Origin: Parietaria judaica | Lineage: Eukaryota; Streptophyta; Magnoliopsida; Rosales; Urticaceae | Direction of reading: 5' to 3' | NCBI GenBank assembly: GCA_954871525.1 | Contig: OX940868.1 | Location: 19,897,056 to 19,961,055 of the forward strand | DNA: 64,000 nucleotides | Part shown: positions 12,673-23,556 of the stretch, in pieces | How positions within the stretch are numbered: position 1 is the stretch's first letter | Layout of the letters: each line of letters starts with the position of its first letter | Notes under the pieces: generated by a model | What the model saw: only the letters and a program-made list of their open reading frames with translations | Databases searched by the model: none | What the model was told of the DNA's origin: nothing | Program-made: the position numbers and the translations under genes

Positions 12673-13396
12673 GAGTTAATTGCGGCAAAAATACCCAACC
12701 TTTGGTCAAATTCTCTGCTGTGTATACAATCTCCGTAAATAGCGGCAAAAGTACCCAAAATTAGCATTTAGGAGTTGACCGAGAATATCTATCTATGTGG
12801 CAATCAGTCTTTGCCACGTGGCATGACACATGGCACTTGGCTGCCACGTGGCATGCCACGTAATTATTATTTTATTTTAAAAAAAATTTAAAAAAACTTT
12901 TTTTTAAACGAAATTGTTTTTTTTAAACAAAATTATTTTTAATTTTTAATTTTAATAATTTTTTTAATAATAAAAAATAAAGAACATTTAAATTTAAATA
13001 TTCATTATTGGTAATAATTTTATTTTTAAAAAAGTGGGTAGAACGAATTAATTTTCACCGCTCACGGTTCACTTGAACTCCGTTCAATTTAAATAAAGAA
13101 TATTTAAATTTAAATATTCATTATTGGTTTTTATGGAAAAATAATTTTATTTTTAAAAAAATTAAAAAGTTTTTTTTTAAAAAATAATTAACAAAAACAT
13201 TTATTTTTAAAAAAAATTATTTAATAATATAATAATTACGTGGCATGCCACGTGGCAAAGGCTGAGTGTAACATAGATAGATATTCTCGGTCAACTCTCA
13301 AATGCTAAGTTTGGGTACTTTTGCCGCTATTTACGGAGGTTGTATACACAACAGAGAATTTGATCAAAGGTTGGGTATTTTTGCCGCAATTAACCC
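12673..13396. mobile_element. Long-TIR MITE, Mutator-type, with 10-bp TSD
   Basis: 724 bp with terminal inverted repeats of about 190 bp: left GAGTTAATTGCGGCAAAA, right the complement of GGGTTAATTGCGGCAAAA. It is flanked by TATAAAATAA at 12663-12672 and at 13397-13406, a perfect 10-bp target duplication that fits Mutator-like elements (usually 9-11 bp). The arms include repeated CCACGTGGC motifs. The AT-rich centre contains a further internal duplication (around 12985-13020 and 13095-13130). No coding sequence, so it must be mobilised in trans. Confidence 0.88.
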
Positions 13397-14044
13397 TATA
13401 AAATAATTATATAAAACATTTGGGAATCTAAACGTGTATGGTAAGTCATTCGTCAATATAACAAAATATTAATGCTATTACATGGTATATAAAATAATTA
13501 TATTAATTACGAATTAGGATCATCACAGAAGGTGTTTCACTATCCACCACCACTAATTCTAATATTCTATACGTGTATTTGCAATTTGCAATAGGGTGTA
13601 GTGTACAAAATGTACATGAAAAAAAAAAATACCACAATAAAATTTATGGATACTAAATTAAAATTCGGGTATGAATTCATCATTTCAAAGAAAGAAAAAA
13701 AAATCATAATTAGAAATTTTTAGATCCGAAAAAATTCGAATCCATAATTTTAGATTTCGAATTGTACCTGAATCGAAAGTTTCTGTTCCGGGTTTGTATT
13801 TTTTTTAAATGATTTAAATCTAAATTGTAAAATATTTTAGTAAATATGCAATCCTAAGAAAATCTAGAACCAGAAGTTCTGCATTTGATTTTTTCTGCGA
13901 AAAATAAGTAATCTTGGTTTCCCGAGCAACTACATTGACAACATGAGATATTACGCCATTAAAACTTCGCTTTATGTATTACATTGTCATTGACAACTAT
14001 ATTAAAAATTCACTTTATGTATTAAAATTGCAGGAAAAATATTT
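13397..14044. other. AT-rich spacer, nothing recognised
   Basis: No open frame or repeat boundary could be supported. The stretch at about 13650-13930 has words similar to 22900-23240 (GAATTTCGG-like motifs), possibly from a decayed repeat. Confidence 0.55.
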
Positions 14045-14460
14045 GGGCTAATGACGGCAAAAATACCCAAATTTTTGTCCAAGAACCCCTTTGTACCCAA
14101 AGTTTAAAAATGATGGCAAAAAAGTCGCATTGGGGGAGTTGACCATTCCATTCTCGTAATGCCGTTTACTTATCCATTAGCTCTGGCCACGTGGACAAAT
14201 ATGGGTTGCTAACATAACAATTTTTGTGACGTAAAGGATCCCTAATTAATACTATTTAATACAACTAATTAAACCCCTCATGATTACACTTAACAGATTT
14301 GTCCACGTGGCCAGAATTCACAGGTAAGTTAACGGCGTTACGAGAATGAAATGGTCAACTCTCTAAATTTGACTTTATGTATTTTTACCATCACTTTTAA
14401 ACTTTAAATATACGATGAGTTCTTTGACCAAAATTTGGATATTTTTATCACCATTAACCT
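14045..14460. mobile_element. Inverted-repeat MITE, same type as 34697-35151
   Basis: Left end GGGCTAATGACGGCAAAAAT; the right end is the complement of AGGTTAATGGTGATAAAAAT. The inverted arms run about 170 bp inward and share GGCCACGTGGACAAAT-type words and GGAGTTGACCATTCCATTCT with its complement. No clear target duplication survives. No coding sequence. Confidence 0.7.
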
Positions 14461-14564
14461 TAATAACAAACAGTAATTTGAAGTTTGAACTCTTTGCAGC
14501 TTTATCTGTCAGCTACTTGATATTTAGCTTACTCTAAGCCCTAACTTGCATGTATGAGTATTTG

Positions 14565-14735
14565 TAGATTTTTTTTTTTTTGTGTAGTAATGTTAGAGTG
14601 ACATGAGATTGGGATATACGACGAAATGAAGAAAGATTAATAAATCATAATGTGGACAACAAGAAAAGTTCTTTCAGTGGGGTATCGAACCTAATGCACG
14701 TGCGTGCCTGCACACTCTAACTAAAGAACAAATTT
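14565..14735 (-). mobile_element. tRNA-derived SINE-like element
   Basis: On the minus strand a head with TTTAGTTAGAGTG (box A-like) is followed about 30 bp later by AGGTTCGATACCCC (close to the pol III box B consensus GGTTCGANTCC). Then comes about 110 bp of unrelated body ending in a poly-A run (a 13-T run at 14569-14581 on the plus strand). This is the layout of a plant SINE. A complete cloverleaf does not fold, so it is not a functional tRNA gene. No convincing target duplication was found, which limits confidence. Confidence 0.4.
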
Positions 14736-16601
14736 TTATTACTCTTGTGATACATATATTTCAGAACCAATAATCAAAGGAAACATAAAAGGAGAAAAAT
14801 AAATAAGGTATATATATAGATTATAGAGTGTTATCTCTGTTTTTCAGACGCTGGAAAAAAATCATCGGCTCAATTCAAAATTAGAGTTCCAAAAGCTCAA
14901 ATTGAAGAAAAGCCCGAAAAAGACAATCTTGCCCCGCCCAAAGATAAGTCTAAAAGTCAACTTTGACCCGTCTCAAAAAATGCAATCGGACCTGGTCCAA
15001 AAAGTTAACTCTGACTTGCTCAAAAAAGTCAAACGGACCCAAACCAATTGGTCAACATTTCGACCAGATCCGGAAAAGTTAACTTGAAATCAATGCTATG
15101 ACTCACTCCTAAAAGTCAACCAAAAAATCAATGTTTTTGGTCCGTTCTAGCGCGGAAGGGCGCCAAGAAGCGCCCAATGACCCAAAAATGACCTTGTTTG
15201 GTATTACTAAACACCCAAGCCCTTGGCTAAAATACTAAGCTCATTCAAATTTTATGTCAACCATTAGCATAAGAGAAGTGCTATTTACAAAGGTACTCGT
15301 ATCTAAGTTATTTTCATTTAAATTCAATTTATTTTAAATTGAAATGAAAAAGTAAACGACTCAATCATAGATTACCCAAAAAAGCTTAGTTTTTGACAAA
15401 TAATAATCTCATAGACGGGTCCATTTTTTTTGTCCGATTGCATATTTATAAATCTATTTACTTTTTGACAAATAATATACAAAAAGGGTAATTTGATAAA
15501 TTTGTAAGTCAAATTCATGGCCACTAATTTATCTAAAAGAGTAAATGCAATTTAGGCCCCAAAACGTCGAGTCAGAATTGCTTCTGAGTTGTGACACGTC
15601 TATAATAACAGTAATAATTACTTACTATTAGTATCGAATTTTCTGGAGAATTATATTATTAATTTTATTATTATGAAAGAAATAAAAATCGAATCATGCA
15701 TTACCCATGGTTTTGTTGTTTTTATTTCAACTGCTTCTGATTTCTGAATTTTTTTGGAGGGGTCCGTCTGTCAATTCTCACATCACTTCAAAGTTCAAAC
15801 CCATCACATTTGTTTGATTGTCATATAATATATATGTATATATGTACATTATAATACAAATATTTTTACTAACAAACATAACCATTAGCCTTCGTTCATT
15901 AGAATTTACACACACACATATCCCACTCAAACCCTAGCTAGCTTTAGCCTTCATTCATTAGAATTTAGTATTTACACACATATGACATATCCCACTCAAA
16001 CCCTAGCTAGCTGCCTTGACATAAAATTGCAAATCTATATATTATAACGACATTTCCGATCAATCAAAATATATACATATCATGCATTCATGATTGTGAC
16101 CATATAAGATTTCTCTTTGCTTTAGCTCTTTTTCACACTTTATCGGAGCGGAATCCGAAATTCTCGGGCATAATGCAAAGAAAATGTTGGGTTCCTTTCA
16201 CAAATTAATAATAGCAGTGTATATAAAGTATAAACAATAGTAGACTTAAGTTTTTAGACCATTCAATGAATCGTTTAACATTTTTAATGTAAAAATATAA
16301 ATAAATTTGTTACAAATTTTGAGCTTTGTATGTAATTATAAAATATTATTATCGAGTATAATTTTTTAAAAAGGCCTCTTAAATTCGGGACTTTAGACGC
16401 ACACATTTCATACCTAAAGCAATCGAGGGTCGGCTCTAACTATTCATTTGATCATAGGTTAACTAGTTTCCATTTAGAAATCTTGAAAATAATTTAAAGA
16501 TATTATTGATTTCGATCCAAACAAGTTAATATTGTTGCAAAGTGAGGATCCGTACGAGTATATTCATGTATTCAAATGTGTATATGGATCATTTTTGCAG
16601 G
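14736..16601. other. Intergenic spacer with one tandem duplication
   Basis: No gene. The patch at about 14850-15240 is less AT-rich and may be old repeat sequence; its 61-codon frame starts at TTG. A two-copy duplication lies at 15885-16012. The end at about 16425-16440 (GAGGGTCGGCTCTAAC) resembles a decayed hAT terminus of the 28134-31005 kind, without a partner. Confidence 0.5.
15885..16012. repeat. Two-copy tandem duplication (59 and 69 bp)
   Basis: Copy one (15885-15943) and copy two (15944-16012) both run from TTAGCCTTC through CACACA-rich sequence to CCCACTCAAACCCTAGCTAG. Copy two has a 10-bp insertion in its middle. Confidence 0.85.
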
Positions 16602-18967
16602 CACTAGTAAAAATATGATTTTTAGAAACTGAATTTTTACCCACTGAATAATTAGTTTCTATAAACTTTTTATAGACACTGATTTTGAATATATATCACT
16701 TGCTAAAGAGTTCAGCATAATTATTTAGAATGTGTAATTTTGGCAACTGATTTTTAATCTTTTAGCAACTGATAATTGGCATTATATTATTTGAGTTTTA
16801 GAAACTGATTTTTTAGTTTCTAAAGAATTAAAATCAGTCGGTAATTATCATCTTTGCCGGAAAATTTTAAATTCCGGCAAAGAGTTTTATCTACTGATTT
16901 ATCAGTTTTTAAAATGAATTTAAGATTTTTGGCCATTGAATTTTTAGTATTTGTTTCTACAACATCAGTTGCCAATAATATATTCTAACAAAAAAAAATT
17001 CTACTGATTTATTAGTTTCTAAACATGATTTTTAGATTTTTGGCCACTGAATTTTCAATAGCTATATATCCAATATAAGTCGCTGATTGATGTATCATTT
17101 AGCAACTAATTAGTCAATTATTAGCAACAAACTTTTCAATGATTAAATATGTAAAATTCAATTTTGTATTTTAGGCAACTGATTGCTCAGTCGGTAAGAC
17201 TCTAAAATCAGTTGATAATAGTCTAAAAGCTCAGGAGACTCTAAAATTAATTAATTAAATCAAGATAGAGCAATAATTATGAGTATAGTGTGACACTTTG
17301 GATCAAAGAGGATGATAATGATTGTGCTGAAATAATTCGATTCTATTTAAGAACCTCAAATTGAAAAAATAAGGAATCGTACTTTTTCAATCCGCATAAC
17401 CAAACTTATAGAATTTAGTTAAATAGTGGTTACACTATGTTTCCAAGATCTTTTCCCTTAGTCCCCAATAATGTTATCTTCCTAACATTGAATCATAGAT
17501 ATAGTTATAGTGAATCATAGATATAGTTTGTGATTATCGATAAACTTTTAAAATTGTATACTATGAACTATAAAGTACTATTTACTATCATTATTAATTT
17601 AGCATAGTGTAATACATATATATATATATTTATTGAAATGTGATATGTTATAATTTATAAATGATGGAGTAGCTAACATACAAATTAATATTTTGAATCA
17701 TTTTAACACATAATATGCCACTGCTTGACCACTAAGAAATAATATTAATTACTAACAATATCCATAGCATTGTTGAATATTGACTATATGTAATATTTAT
17801 CAATTATTTATTAAATTTTAGCCTCTAAAAGCAGAATTTCGTATAGTATTTTTTTTATATTTTTTCATTGATCATTTACTTATCAATAGACTAATAGATT
17901 AAAATAATATTATTATAAATATGTTACTGATATTGTTTACTGTTTATGGCTCTATGCATCGTAATAATTTAATAATTCTTAACATATATTCTTAAATAAA
18001 AAAAATGTGGGAAAGTTTTGGCGGCAATAAATTTTAAGAATTTGGTAAGGGGGGAATGATCTTGCGCCATTGAAAATTTGAAATTAACTTTAAATTTGTT
18101 AGTGGTGTTGCGCAAGTACTTATTCTAAAGTCTATTAATTTTCCCTTCTCTGTAAATACCATCCAAAAATCCACCCACCGCACCTAAAGGTTTGATTTCT
18201 CTTTCTCTCCTGTGATTTTTTTTTCATATTCCGTTGAAAGGAAAATGAGGTTTTGCTTTTTCTCAGTATTGCAAGCACAACACGGGTCGAGGACGAGGCC
18301 GTGCGTGATGGTGATGGATCTGGTCCGGTGGAGGGAAAGGAACTACAGGAAAAGGATCGAGAATTGAATGAAGGTGCAGAGGAAGAAGCGGATCTACGAT
18401 CTTGGGTCTTTTCCACCATTCTTGCTGGTGTTCGGAGGTAATGGGGAGGCCATTGACCACCGGTGGAACCAGCACGGGATCAGCGGCGACAACGTTCACA
18501 GGTCCGGTGAGCCTGCTGCACTGGACAGTCTCTGGGAGCCATACGATCTAATCTTCAAGCCCAATCGATCTGAGCCAATCGTCGTCCCCGTCAGAGGTGG
18601 TGTACCGCGGGGGGAGATCGAGGTCGCTCTTTCTTCTCTGGGCATGATGGTGATGACAATGGCAATTACGATTCTTTGACACATAATTATTATTGATTCT
18701 TTGGTCATTGTACAGATTTATTTTTAGGGAATTATATTTATTGTACATACTGTAAATGTTGTTGGTTTAGTTTTTTTTTTTATTACGTATAGGAAGAAAT
18801 GATTCCTAGTTGGTAGGAACAATTTTGTTGAAAAATGTATCTTTAGCCACAAGGTATTACTAACTAAACTTAGAAAGTGATTTTTCAGTGTCAAAAACAT
18901 TTTAGCAACTGATTTGAATTTATAAAAACTGATTTAACAGTTGGTGAAAACATTATTTCTACTGGTG
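16602..18967. mobile_element. Non-autonomous CACTA (En/Spm) transposon
   Basis: 2366 bp. The left end is CACTAGTAAAAATAT and the right end the complement of CACCAGTAGAAATAAT, the terminal signature of plant CACTA elements. Both sides are flanked by AGG (16599-16601 and 18968-18970), the expected 3-bp target duplication. The subterminal regions (16610-17250 and 18840-18960) are packed with short motifs of the form TTAGAAACTGATTTT or AGCAACTGATTT in both orientations, as expected for transposase-binding repeats. No TNPA/TNPD-like transposase is present. The interior carries a GC-rich, gene-like segment at about 18150-18680. Confidence 0.9.
18368..18679 (+). CDS. Hypothetical ORF in the GC-rich insert of the CACTA element
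   Basis: 103 codons from an ATG, inside the only GC-rich part of the CACTA element. The translation is charged at the start (MKVQRKKR), and its middle is rich in G, H and R with no recognisable domain. The opposite strand and another forward frame are also open over parts of this segment, so composition rather than selection may explain the ORF. The sequence just upstream (18120-18250) looks like a plant 5' leader (pyrimidine-rich, TTCTCAG at about 18261 could be a splice acceptor). A fragment of a captured host gene is plausible. I do not recognise the gene. Confidence 0.25.
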   Translation: MKVQRKKRIYDLGSFPPFLLVFGGNGEAIDHRWNQHGISGDNVHRSGEPAALDSLWEPYDLIFKPNRSEPIVVPVRGGVPRGEIEVALSSLGMMVMTMAITIL

Positions 18968-18970
18968 AGG

Positions 18971-19967
18971 GTATGGTATTAATTATACGCGTCATATATG
19001 CAACACTTTTTATAATTCCCTATATATAAAACCCTTTTTGTATTTATACACTGTATGAAGAATTTATTGTGCTTGATTTTATGTGGAATAGAAATTAGTT
19101 TAAAGAAGATTACTAAAAATAATAGGATTTTGCTTGCGCTTAGCAACTCAAGATCTATTTTAGGAATTTTCATTTTTTTTAAATGAAAATAAACATATAA
19201 AGGGCATAACATTATTTAATTACATATTACTTGGCTGGTATACTTTTTGCGAAATTAAAAATTAAAAAGTATATAGCAAAATGGTCTGCAAACTTCACAA
19301 ATTATTAGACTTTGATTCCAAGTTTTGTCTAATCAATTTCCCTATTCTTACGTGAATCAATGAATAACGAATTATGTGTATTATTAAGCATCAATTTTTA
19401 ATTATAGGTTGTTGCTGTCGTAATAAATTAAATGATTGACTTGATTTATTGTCTTGGTTGGAAAATAAAAATAAAATAAAAAGAAAGCAAGCTAGTAGCC
19501 CATACTCTTCCTATACCTATAGTGATAGATTTCCACTTAACTGTTCACAATAATTTAATATATGCATACGCACAAAAATGTGTATGTGCATATGTATGCA
19601 TGCGTCTGTGAATATATACAAGTAGAAAAAAAGTCTTTCGGTGTCAACGTCTTGTCAAAATTTGTAAATATTTATATCTTTGATGTAGAAAGAAAGATCA
19701 ATAATTGAGATGGTTATAGATCATTTTCTATTTTCTAATAAAATCATGAAATAAATTGAAAACTCTAGGAAATTGAAACTCCAATAATAAAGCAACTTAG
19801 TTTTACATTCATAGGGGTAATATCGATAAAAGTGCTTAACATTTTTATCTTTTGTTGGAGCATAGAACTTATCCTTTTTTATGGTCGAAGTTTTCAGTTT
19901 TTAAGTTTTTTTTTTTTCTAATCTACTTTTTGATAACATTTGTTTAAGGATATCAGAAAAGAGAATA

Positions 19968-20007
<40 letters not shown>

Positions 20008-23000
20008 TGACTAGTCGTCTAAGACTTTATGGCGCATCTTGAACTTTTTTAAATCGATTGAATTCGCTTAAATTACTAGTTAAGCTCATAGATAATGATT
20101 TATAATTTATATTAAGTGTTAGGGTTTTGTTCTTTGAGTTCTTAAAATACCTACATATTAGAGGATTCTTAACGTGAAAGTATAACTTCTTTTCAAATTT
20201 TATTAGGGTTTTGAAGATTCTCAAATCATGTATAAGGGTGAAAGGTAAAACCAAATCAACACAAAAACACATCAATAATTCAAATTTCTTCCCCTGAAAG
20301 GATGAAAATAACATCTCGATAAATAAAAAAACATAAACAAATTTACTATAAAGAGACTCGATAGATAGATGCTGTGCAGATCTATTGCTCCATGATTTCA
20401 TGCATAAATGCATTCAGTTTCAGCTAGATGTTGTCGGAATATATTCACATATATATATATATATATGTATATATGTATTTATATGTGTACAACTTGCATA
20501 CAGTAACTCTGTGCAGAGCGACCATATCGTAGCTGGATAAGAAGACGACATGTTCTCTTGGCCAAAAGTCTTGATCAAACTAGGGTTTTGTTTCTTTGCT
20601 CAGCCCTAGCTAGCAAACCCTAACTTTACACGAGTCATTTGGTCCCAAAGTTTGTTAGAGACCCTTTTGAAAGGAACATGACCCAACAACAACACACAAC
20701 CCATCTTTACGAAGCTAGGGCATAGGGGACCATTGAAGCTTTGTGACTTGTTGTCTTAATGTCACTTGATTTTTTATTTTTATTTTTTTCATGGTGAGAA
20801 TTTAAAATTTGGAACTTAGAAAAAAAAAAAAATACATGCAATAAATGTTCCATGTTCTCGTCTAATTGATGTTATGATTGTTATGAGGAGAATGTTTGTC
20901 CAAGGGTTCGTTTGGGGTATGGCTTGGAATAATAATAATATTTCGATTTTCACGAGTATAACACTTTTGTCTCTCTTGATTTTTGTATCGTTTCTTTGTC
21001 TTTGTCACCTTGTGGAATTCGGCATTGTTCGAGAGTATCTAGAAAAAAGAGAGAACGATATGAACCCTTTTGGCTAAATATCTTGTGTTTATTCTGTGAA
21101 GGATGAGCTTTAAAAGAAAATATGAAGATTATTAACAAATTACATGTCTAGCTTTAATGGAATTAAATTAACAACAACAAAAAATCAGAATTGATGGTTT
21201 TTTTATTGTTATAGCGATGAGTAACGGGATTAGCGATAGATTTTTTTTTTTTTTAAAAAAAAGGTATGCCGACAACTAAATATATGTTACAATCATAATT
21301 GTATTAAAAAATAAGAGAGATAACTGCAAGTTGATGCAAATTATATCTAATAATTAATAGAAATGTGACCCACATATATTCTTTTCTCTCTTATTCCATT
21401 TCCATTTTTATTTTTCTATCTTTAGATGTAAATATTTATATATTTTTATATAAAAAAAAAAGAGTAAACAGATACTGCAAGAAAAAAAACGAAAAGTTAA
21501 ATTTTCCAAATATTAAATGCATGCGGAAAGTAAGTCAGGGCATTTAAAACCATGCTACATATTACACTTGTTCATACTTATTACTTCATACATGAGTTTA
21601 ACTCAAGAATACAAATGGTGTAATAACTTGTCATTTGGACTTTAAAGTGGAGTGTAGTGATAGCCCAATTCTGATAAGTATTTGTAGGCCCAATACTGAC
21701 TTGGTGTGTTCATGGGCCAAGCCCACATAGCATTTCTAAACATACCTTCGTTGATCTTTTTTTGTAGGTGTTTGTAGAAGTTGGGATAAATTTACATGCA
21801 ATCAATGTATTAAATGTTAGGAGTTTAAGGTTTATATGATATAATGAATCCAATGACTATTCAAACTAATGACCGGAATATTTATGCTCACCTATTATAT
21901 AATTTTTTTTAGTGTCAAAGAGATTTATTTATTTTTTCTTTCTAATGAGTAGCTTTATTGGTCAATGTTACCTGAAATCGCATTACAAGATTTTATTCAT
22001 AGTGTTTGAACAGGTTGAAATTATTAGCCGCATGTACGATCGGTCAAGATTACAAATATACGTGATTTTTGCGTCCAATCGAGATTGAACCAAGACTCTT
22101 AAAGAGTCTTGTAGTGAGTTTACCACAGACCAAGCAAAGTTAGTCTTAGTCGTTTTATATGTTACAACGTATTAAAACAATTTCCATATTTGAAAACTTC
22201 CAACGTGGATGAGGTACTGATCTTATCCATAAATAAAATAAATAGCAATATCATAAACTCCATATATTATTTTATAACCATCTTACTAGCTATTAATGGC
22301 AAATGATTCACACGAAACCAAGTGATCTCTTTCATTGACGGATTTATCTACATTAGTTCTGATTTTTTTAATCCACAATAACTTCTATTTATATAATTTA
22401 ATTAATAAAACCAAAAGAAAGGAGTAAATTTCATCTTTTTAATATATATATATATATATTATGAATGAATCACAAAAATTTCATCTTTAAAAAAACAATA
22501 TCAATAAAGTCGGCAGTAATTCGGTACTTGGAAGGAAGCTTTTGTTTTCTGAAGAAATATTTTAACTTTTTAATGAATTTTTGAAGAGGTCCATGATTGA
22601 AGTCAACCAAATACATAAATTAAAACTATTACACGAATCACGATTAATTATATAGTCAATTGCGCAGAAGGCATGCCAATTAATATTATATTCGAATTAA
22701 TCAGTCGATTTTTGAATGTTTCTACTTTCTAGGCATGATGAAAGTGATTATAAAAAGACTAGCCATTGCCCATTAACAAGGATTTAACAAGTTACAAGGT
22801 CAATAATTTAATTAATATCTTGTTAATTTACTGGTCGCCCCTTTTTTGTCACTTACCCTTTAAATACGGCTAAAATATTGTATTCTGAAGAATAAAATTA
22901 GAACCGGAGCGTTTTGGATTCGGAAAACCTTTTTTTTTCTTTCTTGTCATTCTTAATTGGATCTTAACATCTAATTGTGGTCCTAATTTTTATGATCATA

Positions 23001-23556
23001 CTTTAATGTTAAACCCGAAATCAGAACTTTAAGTTCCGAATATTATTTGAAAAAAATCAATATTTCTGATTTACCAGAATTTCTGGTTCCGGATTTTATT
23101 AGAAGAAAAAAAAAGTAGTTCTGATTTTTTGAACTAATATTTTTACAAAATAAAAAATTAGCTAGTATTTCTGTATTTTTGTAATTCTGGATTTTATCTT
23201 TAAAAATTAGTGTTTCTGTTTTTTGGATAATTGTTTTTAGTTTTTACAGGGTCAAGCTCACGTTAAACATATATTCCATGATTACCCTTGTATACAGTTG
23301 CCAATGCCATCATGCAAATCTAAAAAAGAAAAAAAAAATAAAGCAAAAAAGATATACGATACTATTAATGTCAAGTTTGTAGTGAAATCCCATTACAGGA
23401 AATCTCCCGTGGGCTATATCGTAACTTTGAATGTAAAAAAAAAAAAGATCAAATGAACAAATCCATGCATGATTTACGTGGATGACGAAATGTCAACCCT
23501 AACAAATAGAACTATTCAACCAAAGAATCTCTATTATTTACAATTTACAACCAACG
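18971..23556. other. AT-rich intergenic region, no supported gene
   Basis: Contains TA microsatellites (about 19972-20000, 20450-20470, 22443-22460), homopolymer runs and a lone MITE-like terminus at about 19813 (GGGGTAATATCGATAAAAG) without a right partner. A 128-codon ATG frame on the minus strand (20027-20413) and a 67-codon ATG frame on the plus strand (20874-21077) have no recognisable motif. Bases 20520-20760 are less AT-rich with several AAACCCTA words, but I could not fold them into a known miRNA precursor. Confidence 0.6.

Noticed and set aside
17228..17245. AAGCTCAGGAG, resembling the 5' part of miR390
   Set aside because: The match stops after eleven bases, no hairpin partner is present, and it lies in CACTA subterminal sequence.
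20027..20413. 128-codon ATG frame on the minus strand
   Set aside because: AT-rich, low-complexity translation with no motif and no promoter or splice context. One frame of this length in 64 kb is within chance expectation.
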